Assembly: GCA_033725935.1 (NCBI GenBank)
Contig: MU867060.1
Location: 1,082,922-1,146,921 of the forward strand
Direction: 5' to 3'
DNA length: 64,000 bases
From: Cladorrhinum sp. PSN259
Lineage: Eukaryota; Ascomycota; Sordariomycetes; Sordariales; Podosporaceae
This document shows positions 13,462 through 22,800 of this stretch, piece by piece; position 1 is the stretch's first letter, and each line of letters opens with the position of its first letter. The notes beneath the pieces are model-generated. The model had not been told where the DNA came from and did no database searches. It saw nothing but the letters and a program-made list of their open reading frames with translations. The position numbers were made by a program, and so were the translations under genes.

Positions 13462-14118
13462 GGCAGAATAATAATAATAATATGCTCAGAGATTCAAAAC
13501 GACTTGTGATTCAGCTATCAATGGGGTGGCCGACGTTTAAGATATACTTCTCCTCATGATCGTGACTTGGCAAAACCTATTACTCCTGTAGGTACCTACA
13601 CCCGAACAGAGAAACGATCGGACGCATGATCAGAAACACCATGCGTGTCATCTCCGCAGAATAATAATACCCGGGCCCCTACCGAACACCGCTATGATAT
13701 CCAATAATTGCTTACGGGTTCAATTTGTCAGAAGAACCAACTGCATACCCGTCAACCTCATTGGCGTGGAGTTGGTGCGGTGCGGAGAAATAGGAGGTGT
13801 TGGAGAAAAAAAAACGGTGAGGGGTTGCCCTTGGGTGAACAAACCCGGCAATAAAGATATTGATACCACCTCCCGGCTGTAAAAAGATCTCCCCTCGTCT
13901 TTGATAGTCACGAGTAAACTGATCCTTGGCTTATTCAAGGAAAACATTATCAGCCTAGAAGCAGAAGAGAAACTCCACCAAAATGGTTCAATTAAAAAAG
14001 TCAATAAGCCAAAGACTATCAGAACTCAACTGTAACTTTTGCTGCCAATCGCATTCGCCGGCTACTGTATTTTGTCCTCTACACCTAATCCATATAATAT
14101 CAACCACAGATGCACGCT
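13462..14118. other. Intergenic: monooxygenase promoter / ARPC2 3' end
   Basis: No gene seen. The region holds the presumed promoter and leader of the monooxygenase (with an AAT microsatellite at about 13470-13482) and the 3' end of ARPC2. Confidence 0.6.
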
Positions 14119-15285
14119 CTAGCTCCCAACCTTGAAAGTCCTTCCGCTCGCCGTCTTGCGCTCCTTCTCCTCGTTCTCTGGTCTTGCTCTCCGCAGGACT
14201 GCACATCGGTTAGCTGCAAGTTCGACAAACAAATAGTGGACAGGGATCGCTTGCCTTGGAGGAAGTCTGCTGTCCGCCGTCTCATACGAGTGTGGATATA
14301 AGCCTTGGAGGCCTTGATGTGATAGTGGAAATAATCGCGGAAGGTCTGAATGTGAGAAATGACGTCGGGCATGCGCTGGGGAGTAAGATGACGGGGGAAC
14401 AAGACTGTTGTAGACTGTTAGCAAAATACCCCCTTTTCAGAGTTTCAGCGATCGAGCATACCAAAAGTAACATAACCAATATCTCCGGTACCAGTGTTCT
14501 TGACGCCTGGGACCTCCTGAAGCTCCAGAGGTGGGTCATTGCGGAACAAGACCTGAGGAGCGTTCTGAATAGCTCTTCGGCGAGCATCCACAAACTCCTG
14601 GATAAAGACCTTGCCAAACACACGATCCGTCTCTTCCCTGAACACAGTGCTGAAAATGACAGTCACGCGGTCGTGGCTGGCCTTGACGTAGATAGCTTCC
14701 TCCTCTCGGTAGTGGATCGCCTTGACCTCGCCGCCCTCACGCACACCCTGGGGTGCCTCCTCGGATGTAAACTTGGCTGCCTCCTGCTTGAGGTGGTAGT
14801 GCTCCTGGTAAGCCTGCTCAAAGGGGCCGGCCATGGCATTGCGCTTCAGGAGAGCGATCTTCATAACCAGCTCATCGCGTTCTTCCTTGCTCTCCGGGAG
14901 GTTCTCGAGGTCGACCTGGATGGAGAAATCGTAGCCTGGCTCAGGGGCAATGACGTATGGTCCATACTCGCGGTTGAGCACCTCCTCGGCGCCATATCGA
15001 ACAAGGTCCTTGTAGCATCGGATTTGGATAGAGATAACAATCTTGGTCTTGGTATCGGGGGTCGAAATGTGAAAGATGACGCCGTCAAAGTCGGACACGG
15101 TCTGGTCGATGGACACGGGCGGTGCTCTGTAAAGTCGGGCAAGACACACCGGTTGTCAGTCGAGGAGGGACAGGGGGGGGGAGGTGCAGAACTGCTGATG
15201 ATGGTAGAATGCCGACAACTCACCCAGAGAACCGCTCCGTGAGCACCGACTGTATCAGGACGTTTTGATAGTCGAGCAGCAACAT
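14119..15285 (-). CDS. arpc2: Arp2/3 complex subunit 2 (ARPC2, p34-Arc)
   Basis: Structural subunit of the Arp2/3 complex, which nucleates branched actin at endocytic patches and hyphal tips. ARPC2 with ARPC4 forms the core that contacts the mother filament. Predicted 318 aa (human about 300, yeast Arc35 about 342). Four exons: 15285-15224, 15126-14462, 14404-14255 and 14198-14119. Joining them gives the family N-terminus [19 protein letters not shown], a continuous middle domain, then [22 protein letters not shown] and a C-terminal VLRRARPE segment, all characteristic of ARPC2. Introns 1 and 2 are GT-AG. Intron 3 has a GC donor in the context AAG|GCAAGC. A CTAAC branch site sits just upstream of its acceptor. 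The gene is divergent from UTP12. Confidence 0.95.
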
Positions 15286-15682
15286 GTCGTCGTCGTGGAA
15301 GCTATACCGTGTTTAGTGGGGTCTCGTCGTTGGTGAACTGGGAAGGCTGACGTTGCTTGCTGGTCCAGGTGCTGGGCACTGGGAGTGGGTTGCGACGAGC
15401 TGCCAAGCCAAGCCCCTAGACCCCGGCCTCTCCCCTGAGACTTGAGAGCTTCTGCCCCGCAATCAATCATGCAGCCTGCAGCAGCCACTTCAAGGTTGCG
15501 CTGTGTGGCTGGTGGCCATTGAAGTCTCTTATCTTATCGCAGCCAAAAAAAAGTTCTGGGGGAAGGCAAGCACATCCCACCGAGAGTCTGGCGCGCACTG
15601 GCAAGGACATTTTTGAGACGATTGAGAGACGCTCTGGCGGTGAGAATTTCACATTGCGAATTGACGATCTCTGGTCGCAAAT
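15286..15682. promoter_or_regulatory. Divergent ARPC2/UTP12 promoter region
   Basis: 397 bp between the start codons of ARPC2 (leftward) and UTP12 (rightward) must hold both promoters and both leaders. A tandem GATA-factor site, two overlapping TTATC units on the plus strand (GATAAG on the minus strand), lies at 15528-15538. No clear TATA box is visible. Confidence 0.6.
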
Positions 15683-18625
15683 ATGGTCAAATCCTACCTG
15701 TAAGTTGCTCTCGCCCGCAACTGCATCCTTTCAACACCACTGACCTTTCCCAGGAAATTCGAGCCATCCAAGTCTTTCGGCGTCGTCGCATCCAGCACAT
15801 CGAACATCGTCTGGACGTCCAAGGATAAATCAGGGACCGGCGCTGGTCAGGCTATCGTCGCATCAAACGAGGAGGTTCTAGTATGGGACATTAAGAAGGG
15901 CGAGCTTCTCGGGCGGTGGTGGGATGAGACTTGCAAGGTTCCAGTAACGGCAATTGCACAGAGCAAAACCGACCCAGACGTATTCGCTGTTGGCTACGAA
16001 AATGGAAGCATTAAACTATGGGATAGCAAGATTGCCACCTCGATCGTGAGCTTCAATGGACACAAATCAGCAATTACCACCCTCGCCTTCGACAAGACCG
16101 GCGTGCGATTGGCTAGCGGCGCAAAGGATACCGATATTATCGTTTGGGATCTTGTCGCCGAGGTGGGACAGTACAAGTTGAGAGGACACAAGGATCAGAT
16201 TACTGGACTCCGATTTATCGAACCCGAACCGATAGTGCAGGACGAAGATGGCGACCAGGCGCTGATGGCCGTGGACAGCGAGGCGGCGGAAGGTTTTCTC
16301 CTTACAACGGGGAAAGATGCGCTCATCAAGCTTTGGGACTTGTCATCACGGCATTGCATCGAGACACATGTTGCTCAGAGCAATGGAGAGTGCTGGGCAT
16401 TGGGTGTATCGCCAGATTTCAGCGGCTGCATAACGGCTGGAAACGATGGCGAGATGAAGGTCTGGGGTTTGGATATTGAAGCGCTAGCTGCCTCCGCACA
16501 GCACGTCGATCTTACGAAATCAGTAAACTTCCTTCAGGATAGAGGAACCTTACATCGGTCGAGCAAGGAAAGGGCGGTCGAGGTCAACTTCCACCCACGC
16601 CGCGACTACTTCGCGGTACACGGAGTCGAGAAGAACGTGGAAATTTGGAGAATAAGATCAGAATCCGAGGTCAAAAAGAGCTTGGCAAGGAAAAAGAAGA
16701 GGAGAAAGGAGAAGGCATCCAAGGATAAGAAGGGAAATAACGTCGAGGTGGACGAGGCCGACGATGAGAACGTTAAACCCGATATCTCAGACGTCTTTGT
16801 GCAGCACATTATTGTGAGAACGACGGGCAAGGTCAGATCAGTTGACTGGGCAACGAGTTCAACAACTAAAGACCTCCAATTATTGGCCGGATTTACCAAT
16901 AACTTGTTGGAGTTGTATACTATCGTTGGAAAAGACAAAGTCAAGTCTAAGGGTGAGGCTCCTGACTATAACAGGGCTCTGGCAGTCGAACTTCCCGGCC
17001 ACAGAACGGACGTTAGATCTCTCGCCATCAGCTCTGATGACAAAATGCTGGCTTCGGCGGCAACTGGATCCTTGAAGATTTGGAACATCCGAACGCAAGC
17101 ATGCATCAGAACGTTCGAGTGCGGTTATGCCTTGTGCTGCGCTTTTTTGCCAGGTGACAAGGTGGTGGTGGTTGGTACCAAAGAGGGTGAGCTTCAGCTT
17201 TACGATGTTGCCTCAGCAACCTTGCTGGAAAGCATCAACGCACACGAGGGGAAAGCTATTTGGTCTCTACAGGTACACCCAGACGGCAAGTCTGTGGTAT
17301 CGGGAGGTGACGACAAGACGGTCAAATTCTGGGACTTCAAAATTGTCCAAGAACAGGTTCTGGGCACTACAAGAACAACGCCAAAGCTCAAGCTCGTCCA
17401 GTCAAGGATACTAAAGGTAGCAGACGACGTTCTGAGCTTGAAATTCTCCCCCGACTCAAAACTCCTCGCCGTTGCCCTCCTTGACAGCACCGTAAAGGTA
17501 TTCTTCGTCGACAGTCTCAAGCTCTACCTCAACCTTTACGGACACAAACTTCCAGTACTAAATATGGATATTTCCTACGACAGCAAACTCATCATCACCT
17601 GCTCAGCAGACAAGAACATCAGAATATGGGGTCTGGATTTCGGTGACTGCCACAAGGCCTTATTCGGCCACCAAGACAGTATTCTGCAAGTAAAATTCAT
17701 CCCGCACAACTCGGACGGAAACGGACGCCACTTCTTCTCTGCCAGCAAAGACAGAACCATCAAATACTGGGACGCCGACAAGTTTGAACAAATTCAGCGC
17801 ATCGACGGGCACCACGGTGAGGTCTGGGCGCTCGCCGTCTCGCACAGCGGCCGCGTTCTCGTCTCGGCGGCCCACGACAAGTCCATTCGCGTATGGGAGG
17901 AAACAGACGAGCAAATCTTCCTCGAAGAAGAGCGCGAAAAAGAGCTCGAGGAGCTCTACGAATCAACGCTCACGACCTCCCTCGAACACGACGAGGACGC
18001 CCAGGACCAGGACCGCGAGGTCGCAGCCGCCACTAAACAGACAGTCGAGACGTTGATGGCAGGCGAACGCATCGCCGAAGCGCTCGAGCTGGGCATGGCG
18101 GATCTCAACGTAGTCAAGGAGTGGGAGGACGCGAAGCTGACCAACCCCAACATTGCGCCTCCTCAGCGGAACCCCATCTTTATCGCTCTGGGCAACATCT
18201 CTGCGGAGCAGTACGTCATGAACACGCTCCAGAAGATCAAGGCCTCGGCGCTGCACGACGCGCTTCTGGTCTTGCCGTTCGCTTCCGTGCCGATGTTGTT
18301 CACCTTTTTGAACATCTTTGCTATGAGGAGCATGAATATCCCCCTCACGTGCAGGATCCTGTTCTTCATGCTCAAGACACACCACAAGCAGGTCGTGTCG
18401 AGCAAGACGATGAGGGGGATGCTGGACGGGATCAGAACGAACCTGAGGCGGGCGTTGAGGAAGCAAAAGGACGAGATGGGGTATAATATCGCCGCGCTGA
18501 AAGTGGTGGGGATGCAGCTGGCCGATAGGAGCGTGAAGGAGTACGTGGATGATAAGTGGGAGGAGGACGAGGTCGAGGGCAAGAAGAAGGATGTTAGGAA
18601 GAGGGCTTTTGCCAGTCTCTCTTGA
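15683..18625 (+). CDS. utp12: U3 snoRNP / SSU processome WD-repeat protein UTP12 (DIP2, WDR3)
   Basis: UTP-B component of the small-subunit processome, acting in the nucleolus in early 18S pre-rRNA cleavages. Predicted 962 aa, close to yeast Dip2 (943). Exon 1 is only 17 coding nt (15683-15699, MVKSYL...). Exon 2 runs 15754-18625 and the 54-nt intron is GT-AG. The protein is a string of WD40 repeats, with units ending in motifs such as IIVWDL, LIKLWDL, LKIWNI, VKFWDF, IRIWGL, IKYWDA and IRVWEE, which would form two beta-propellers. A Lys/Glu-rich loop interrupts them (near residues 315-350). The last 200 or so residues are the helical Utp12 domain (LHDALLVLPF, MRGMLDGIRTNLRRALRKQKD). The short first exon is needed to give the conserved N-terminus. 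The gene shares a promoter region with ARPC2. Confidence 0.95.
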
Positions 18626-19169
18626 TAAATGGATGACATGAAGTTGGTTTCATGCAAGGCAGGGTTGGGAAAAGTAGTTAGTTATGGTTTGGGGGTTAGA
18701 TAGGTAGTCCCTTGAAGAAAGAAAGATATATTCTGGTTTGGTCAACTTTATAATTTTGTCCGGCTCAGGGATTTGCTTATGTTGAAGTGTATTGGAATTT
18801 TATTTTTTAAGAAAAAAAAAGAAAAAAAAAGAAAAAAAAAGAAAAAAAAAGAAGAAAGGGACTATATGATACTCAAAACGGTGGTATTGACTGAAGTAAA
18901 TCTGTAGTTTTGCCAGCCAATTCTTGATATTGATGATGGATGGATGATCTTGGTAAAAGTTGCCATTTTCAAATACTAATAAGTTTCTTGTATTTACTTA
19001 CTTACCTAAACGTATGAACAAACTACCCACACCATGCTTGACTCCCATGTGTTTGCTGTGCTAGATATAATTAAAATGCACGCACAAACGCTCAGAATTA
19101 ATATGAGAGTAATTTTTTGATATAAATATATATGTATGTATTGTATGTACCCCAAGATTTATATCACTT
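18626..19169. other. Convergent intergenic region, UTP12 / Pro-rich protein
   Basis: This holds the 3' ends of two convergent genes. It is AT-rich, with the phased A-tract repeat at 18811-18850 and several AATAAA-like sequences. No gene seen. Confidence 0.6.
18811..18850. repeat. Four 10-bp units of GA9 (phased A-tracts)
   Basis: Four perfect copies of a 10-bp unit, one G followed by nine A. The 10-bp period is close to the DNA helical repeat, so the A-tracts are in phase. Confidence 0.95.
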
Positions 19170-21575
19170 TTAAATTTCCACTCGAGCAGAGGAGTCCTCG
19201 TCCTCCGCATCCTCTGGAGTCGGTGCCGCGGAGGACTCTGCCTGTTCTTCCTCTGGAGACATGAACTCGCTCAAGACCGCCCCCGGAGTCTCTATCGACA
19301 CTTGCATCAAGACGTCCTCCATGGCTGTTGTCCCCATCGACGGGGTTTCTGCAGGTGTCTCGAACTGAGCTTCTTCGGCAGTGTTTCCACCTTCGTCCTC
19401 TAGTTGCTCAGACGGGGAGATAGAAGAGTCAGCATCACGCTCGGTTGTATCTATCTCCATGAGGGTATCTTCATCAACAGAGGACGGAGTATCATTCTCG
19501 GCTGGAGACTCCGATTGCTCTGCAAGAGCAAGGTGGTCGGTTTCCATAGACATTGGATCCTCTCGCATTTCCTCTGTGGATACCACCTCGGGTACTGCTG
19601 GCCTTTCCGCGGTGGAGTTTTCTGTGCTCGTTTCAAGTGTTTGTGATGTCTCCGTTTCCATGGCCGTATCCTCTGCGGGTACCGTAGCAATCTCTTCCGA
19701 AGCTGCTACTTCATTCTCCCCTTCAGGCGAGGATGAGGCTTGTGATGTTGTCTGATTACCATCACCTTCCACACCAGCATCGCTGGGTGTCGGTCTATCG
19801 GAGGTATCTTGTTCTCCATCGCTTGGCTCCGAGGAGGTCTGGACCTGCTGTGGTACCTTAGCGGCAATGTTACCATCAACATCGGCAGTCGGTTGTTCAT
19901 GTTTGGCTGAGATTGACGGCTGCACCGAGGGTGGTGGTGGTGCCAGAGGAGATTGTTGTGTTTCTTGATGCGTGCGTTTGGGTGCTAACTTTGGTATTGC
20001 AACTTTGGGTTGCTTTCTCGCTTCCGTGTTTGCTGTCGGTGTTGGTGGGGGTGAGTGAGCTGCCGTGACCGCGCGTGGCCCAGCGACACCAGGTGGAGCG
20101 TACGGGCTCACATATCCGGCAGGCCCAGGGTAAGGAGCTTGGGCAGCCGGCGGAGAAGGGCCACCGCCCGGCGTAATTGGAGGTTGTCCATTAATCGAGG
20201 GCGGCTGCGGCGGCCGCTGAGATTGATGGGGGTTTGGGTGTGGCAGGTGATGATGATGGTGTGGAGCTACTACAGGTGGTATCATCGAATTAGGGTGGAC
20301 TGCATGTGCGTATGGTATGTTGTGTTGTCCGGTGTGATTATTATGGTGATGATGATGCAAGGTGCTCGGAGGTGGAGGCGGCGGTGGGCTGTTCGGAACG
20401 GGGGCTGGATATACGGACACGAAGCCCGCTGGACCAACGCCTACTGGCTGATTGGCATAAACAATAGGCAAGACAATACCCGGAGCTAGCCATTGCTGGC
20501 CGGGAAACTCCCAAGGACCCGGATGCGGGCCAGTGTACAGGACGACATAGTGTGCAGGGTTGAAGGCCGGTGGTATTCCGGGATGTGGGGGAGAATGAGG
20601 ACCGGCGTATCCAGGCGTAGGGCCGGCTACGTGCGGAGCGGCTTGTGGTACGGCATGTCCGACAGGTACGGGAGCCGGAGCAGGAGCTAGACGTGGCGCT
20701 CGAATTCCTGCTGCGCGAACGCCGCCATTGGGGCCACGTGGTGCCACGCTTATTGGTCGTGGTGGTGGTGGTTGTTGTTGTTGCTGTGGTTGGGTGCCAA
20801 TCGCGGTTAAGGTCGATGGGGTCCCATTCATGGGTGTTGACTGGGCTCCAGGAGAGGGTCTTGGCACCGGTGATGGGGCCGCTACCGGGGCCGGGGCCGG
20901 TGTTGGTGTTGTGTTTGAAGGCGCCGAAGCAGCGTTCGGAGAGGATGAAGGGTTGGACGAGGGAGTTGGCGGGGCTCCGTTCGCAGCAGAGGTTCCTCCG
21001 GCCGAGGGGGCGGTTTCGTTTCGTTGTCGTCCTTCTTGTGGGACGCCAGACATTTGGGTTTGGACCGCCTCAGCAAGTGCCCTAGATATCCCCTCCGGCC
21101 CAACTTGCTCAGCGAGCGCAGTTGAGACACCTCCAGGGCCAACCTGGGGAAGCTCAAAGCCGGTCCCCTCGAGAATCTTCTCCCTTGCGTCCCACCACCC
21201 TTGAATTGTTGGTGTGGGGATCTTCCAAAACTCGGAAGCTTCTGAATAAGTGGGTGCTCGATACCAAACAAGTTCTCCGTATTCGTTTGTTACCATGGGC
21301 TGGGTCAGCTCCTCCTCGTGTGGCTGGCCTATACGTCTCCGTGGAACTTTGCGTGGGCGTGGGTCTGGCACCCGGTGCTGAAGAAGGTACAACAAAACCT
21401 CGACCTTGCGTTCTCGAGTGTAGCTTCGCTCGATGCGCTTCACCTGCTTCAAGGGCTTGTTCTTGAGACGCTCTGACAAGGGCTTCGGCGCCGGGCCGGG
21501 CTTCTTCCTCTCGGCTCCCTTCAAGGTCAGGGACCGACGTGGCGGAGTCGGCTTGGGTGGCACGTTGGGAGCCAT
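19170..21575 (-). CDS. Pro/His-rich protein with possible Psq-like HTH and acidic tail
   Basis: Single-exon 801-aa protein starting at the ATG at 21575; a slightly longer frame would need a TTG start. The family is not known to me by name. The N-terminus is basic (KKPGPAPKPLSERLKNK, residues 24-40). Residues 51-137 resemble a split pipsqueak/CENP-B-type helix-turn-helix. They begin with YTRERKVEVLLYLL, are interrupted by an Arg-rich linker, and end with the segment EFWKIPTPTIQGWWDAREKI, which looks like a recognition helix. Residues 190-540 are low-complexity Pro, Ala, Gly, His and Gln. The last 250 residues are Glu/Asp/Ser/Thr-rich. This layout fits a chromatin or transcription factor with an acidic activation region, but that is inference. 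It could also be a disordered nuclear protein of unrelated role. Confidence 0.75.
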   Translation of the reverse strand: MAPNVPPKPTPPRRSLTLKGAERKKPGPAPKPLSERLKNKPLKQVKRIERSYTRERKVEVLLYLLQHRVPDPRPRKVPRRRIGQPHEEELTQPMVTNEYGELVWYRAPTYSEASEFWKIPTPTIQGWWDAREKILEGTGFELPQVGPGGVSTALAEQVGPEGISRALAEAVQTQMSGVPQEGRQRNETAPSAGGTSAANGAPPTPSSNPSSSPNAASAPSNTTPTPAPAPVAAPSPVPRPSPGAQSTPMNGTPSTLTAIGTQPQQQQQPPPPRPISVAPRGPNGGVRAAGIRAPRLAPAPAPVPVGHAVPQAAPHVAGPTPGYAGPHSPPHPGIPPAFNPAHYVVLYTGPHPGPWEFPGQQWLAPGIVLPIVYANQPVGVGPAGFVSVYPAPVPNSPPPPPPPSTLHHHHHNNHTGQHNIPYAHAVHPNSMIPPVVAPHHHHHLPHPNPHQSQRPPQPPSINGQPPITPGGGPSPPAAQAPYPGPAGYVSPYAPPGVAGPRAVTAAHSPPPTPTANTEARKQPKVAIPKLAPKRTHQETQQSPLAPPPPSVQPSISAKHEQPTADVDGNIAAKVPQQVQTSSEPSDGEQDTSDRPTPSDAGVEGDGNQTTSQASSSPEGENEVAASEEIATVPAEDTAMETETSQTLETSTENSTAERPAVPEVVSTEEMREDPMSMETDHLALAEQSESPAENDTPSSVDEDTLMEIDTTERDADSSISPSEQLEDEGGNTAEEAQFETPAETPSMGTTAMEDVLMQVSIETPGAVLSEFMSPEEEQAESSAAPTPEDAEDEDSSARVEI

Positions 21576-22025
21576 GGTGTGTACCGTCAATCGTCAGTCG
21601 CCGGGTCAGGGTCCAGGTCGTCGTCGTCGACGTCGGAGAATGATGGTCCCAGTTAGGGTTCGGGCTCGGTATTCACTGAATTGAGCACGCAATTGCTTGC
21701 CGGTGCCGGGAATCAAGCCGACCGGCCATTGACTTGATCAGAAACGACCAATTGGGAGAATTAATTGCTGTTCAAGTTGGGAATCGCGGTCAATCCAGCT
21801 CAGGAGCTTGTGAACTTGTGGTCCGTGCTTGGACCCGAAATTATTGGCAACAACGCCCACTTTCCATATTGAGTTAGGAGGACATCATGGTCCAGACCAA
21901 TCTGACTGACAAGCCGGAACAAAACGTTGGGCTCTGAAAACGACATATGCTGAGGGAGCGAGCCATGTCAAGTCTGTAAAACTGAATCACCAAGTAAAAA
22001 GGCAAAGCGAAAAAGGAAATTCACC

Positions 22026-22030
22026 AAAAA
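22026..22030 (-). terminator. RNA polymerase III terminator of tRNA-Ile
   Basis: A T5 run on the minus strand 3 nt beyond the tRNA discriminator base, as expected for Pol III termination. Confidence 0.8.
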
Positions 22031-22033
22031 GGA

Positions 22034-22133
22034 TGCCCAATAACAGGATTGAACTGTTGACCTTCGCATTACCAAATATGATCCTGGTAGGATGATATTA
22101 GTACGACGCTCTAACCAGCTGAGCTAATCGGGC
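22034..22133 (-). tRNA. tRNA-Ile (anticodon AAT) with a 26-nt intron
   Basis: The minus strand folds into a complete cloverleaf. The acceptor stem GCCCGAT/ATTGGGC has seven pairs including two G-T or A-T closures. The D arm is GCTC...GAGC, the anticodon stem TCGTA/TGCGA (one G-U), the variable loop AGGTC and the T arm AACAG-TTCAATC-CTGTT. The anticodon is AAT (inosine-modified IAU), which reads isoleucine ATT/ATC/ATA codons. A 26-nt intron sits at the canonical position after base 37 and contains an ATATT stretch able to pair with the anticodon loop. Internal A box (TAGCTCAGCTGG) and B box (GTTCAATCC) are intact. CCA is not encoded. Confidence 0.95.
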
Positions 22134-22800
22134 TGTATGCTCATGTGCTATTCTGTTGGTCAAATAGTACTTGTAACGACGTCGTGGAAGTGATTCGGGA
22201 TGCACATCGCAGCTGCCTCTGTGATTTCCCCGTTCCCTGTACAGTTCTTGCCCTGCCGAACACAGTCAGACGATGGCTAGGTGGACCAAAACAGGCATCG
22301 GACGGTTTTTAAGTTCTCCGTTTACAAACCGATCCTTGCTTGCCTATCTTGGACGGGTCTTTTTTGATAGTGTAGTCGATGGTCAAGCGAGGCGAAGCGG
22401 CTGTGGTGACACCCCTCCAAGGACTCCGCCCCGCACTCAGCACTCGTCCAACGGCGCTGCCTGGGTCCCCCAAAAGAGCCATAGAAAGCGACGACATCTG
22501 AATCCCCCAGAACACGGCCGAACGGGGCTGAGAACACGCTTCATTTTCTATAATAAAATGGCGCCAAATGCGACAAGATCCTCGAACCCGGTTTCATAGT
22601 TGATTGTCGTTTCTCTTTTTATTTTGTTTGGTCATTTTCGTTTTCCTTTGGGAGGCCCTGTCTGAAATATCATCTCTCTTGATCTCACACACTCTCTCTG
22701 TCTCTCTCGTGAAACCCCGCGCGTCGCTGTCGCATTCCGTAAACTCACAGCTCTCTTCGAAAACCCACATCCAACAACAATCCTCAAAGGTGGTTCCAAA
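22134..22800. other. Intergenic: Sel1-repeat gene promoter and leader
   Basis: About 670 bp between the tRNA and the Sel1-repeat gene. A TATAATAAA sequence near 22549 and a long CT-rich stretch (about 22660-22710) are compatible with promoter and leader. No gene seen. Confidence 0.5.

Noticed and set aside
14256..15242. 328-codon plus-strand open frame
   Set aside because: It is antisense to ARPC2, whose spliced product matches the family end to end. The frame is a by-product of codon bias.
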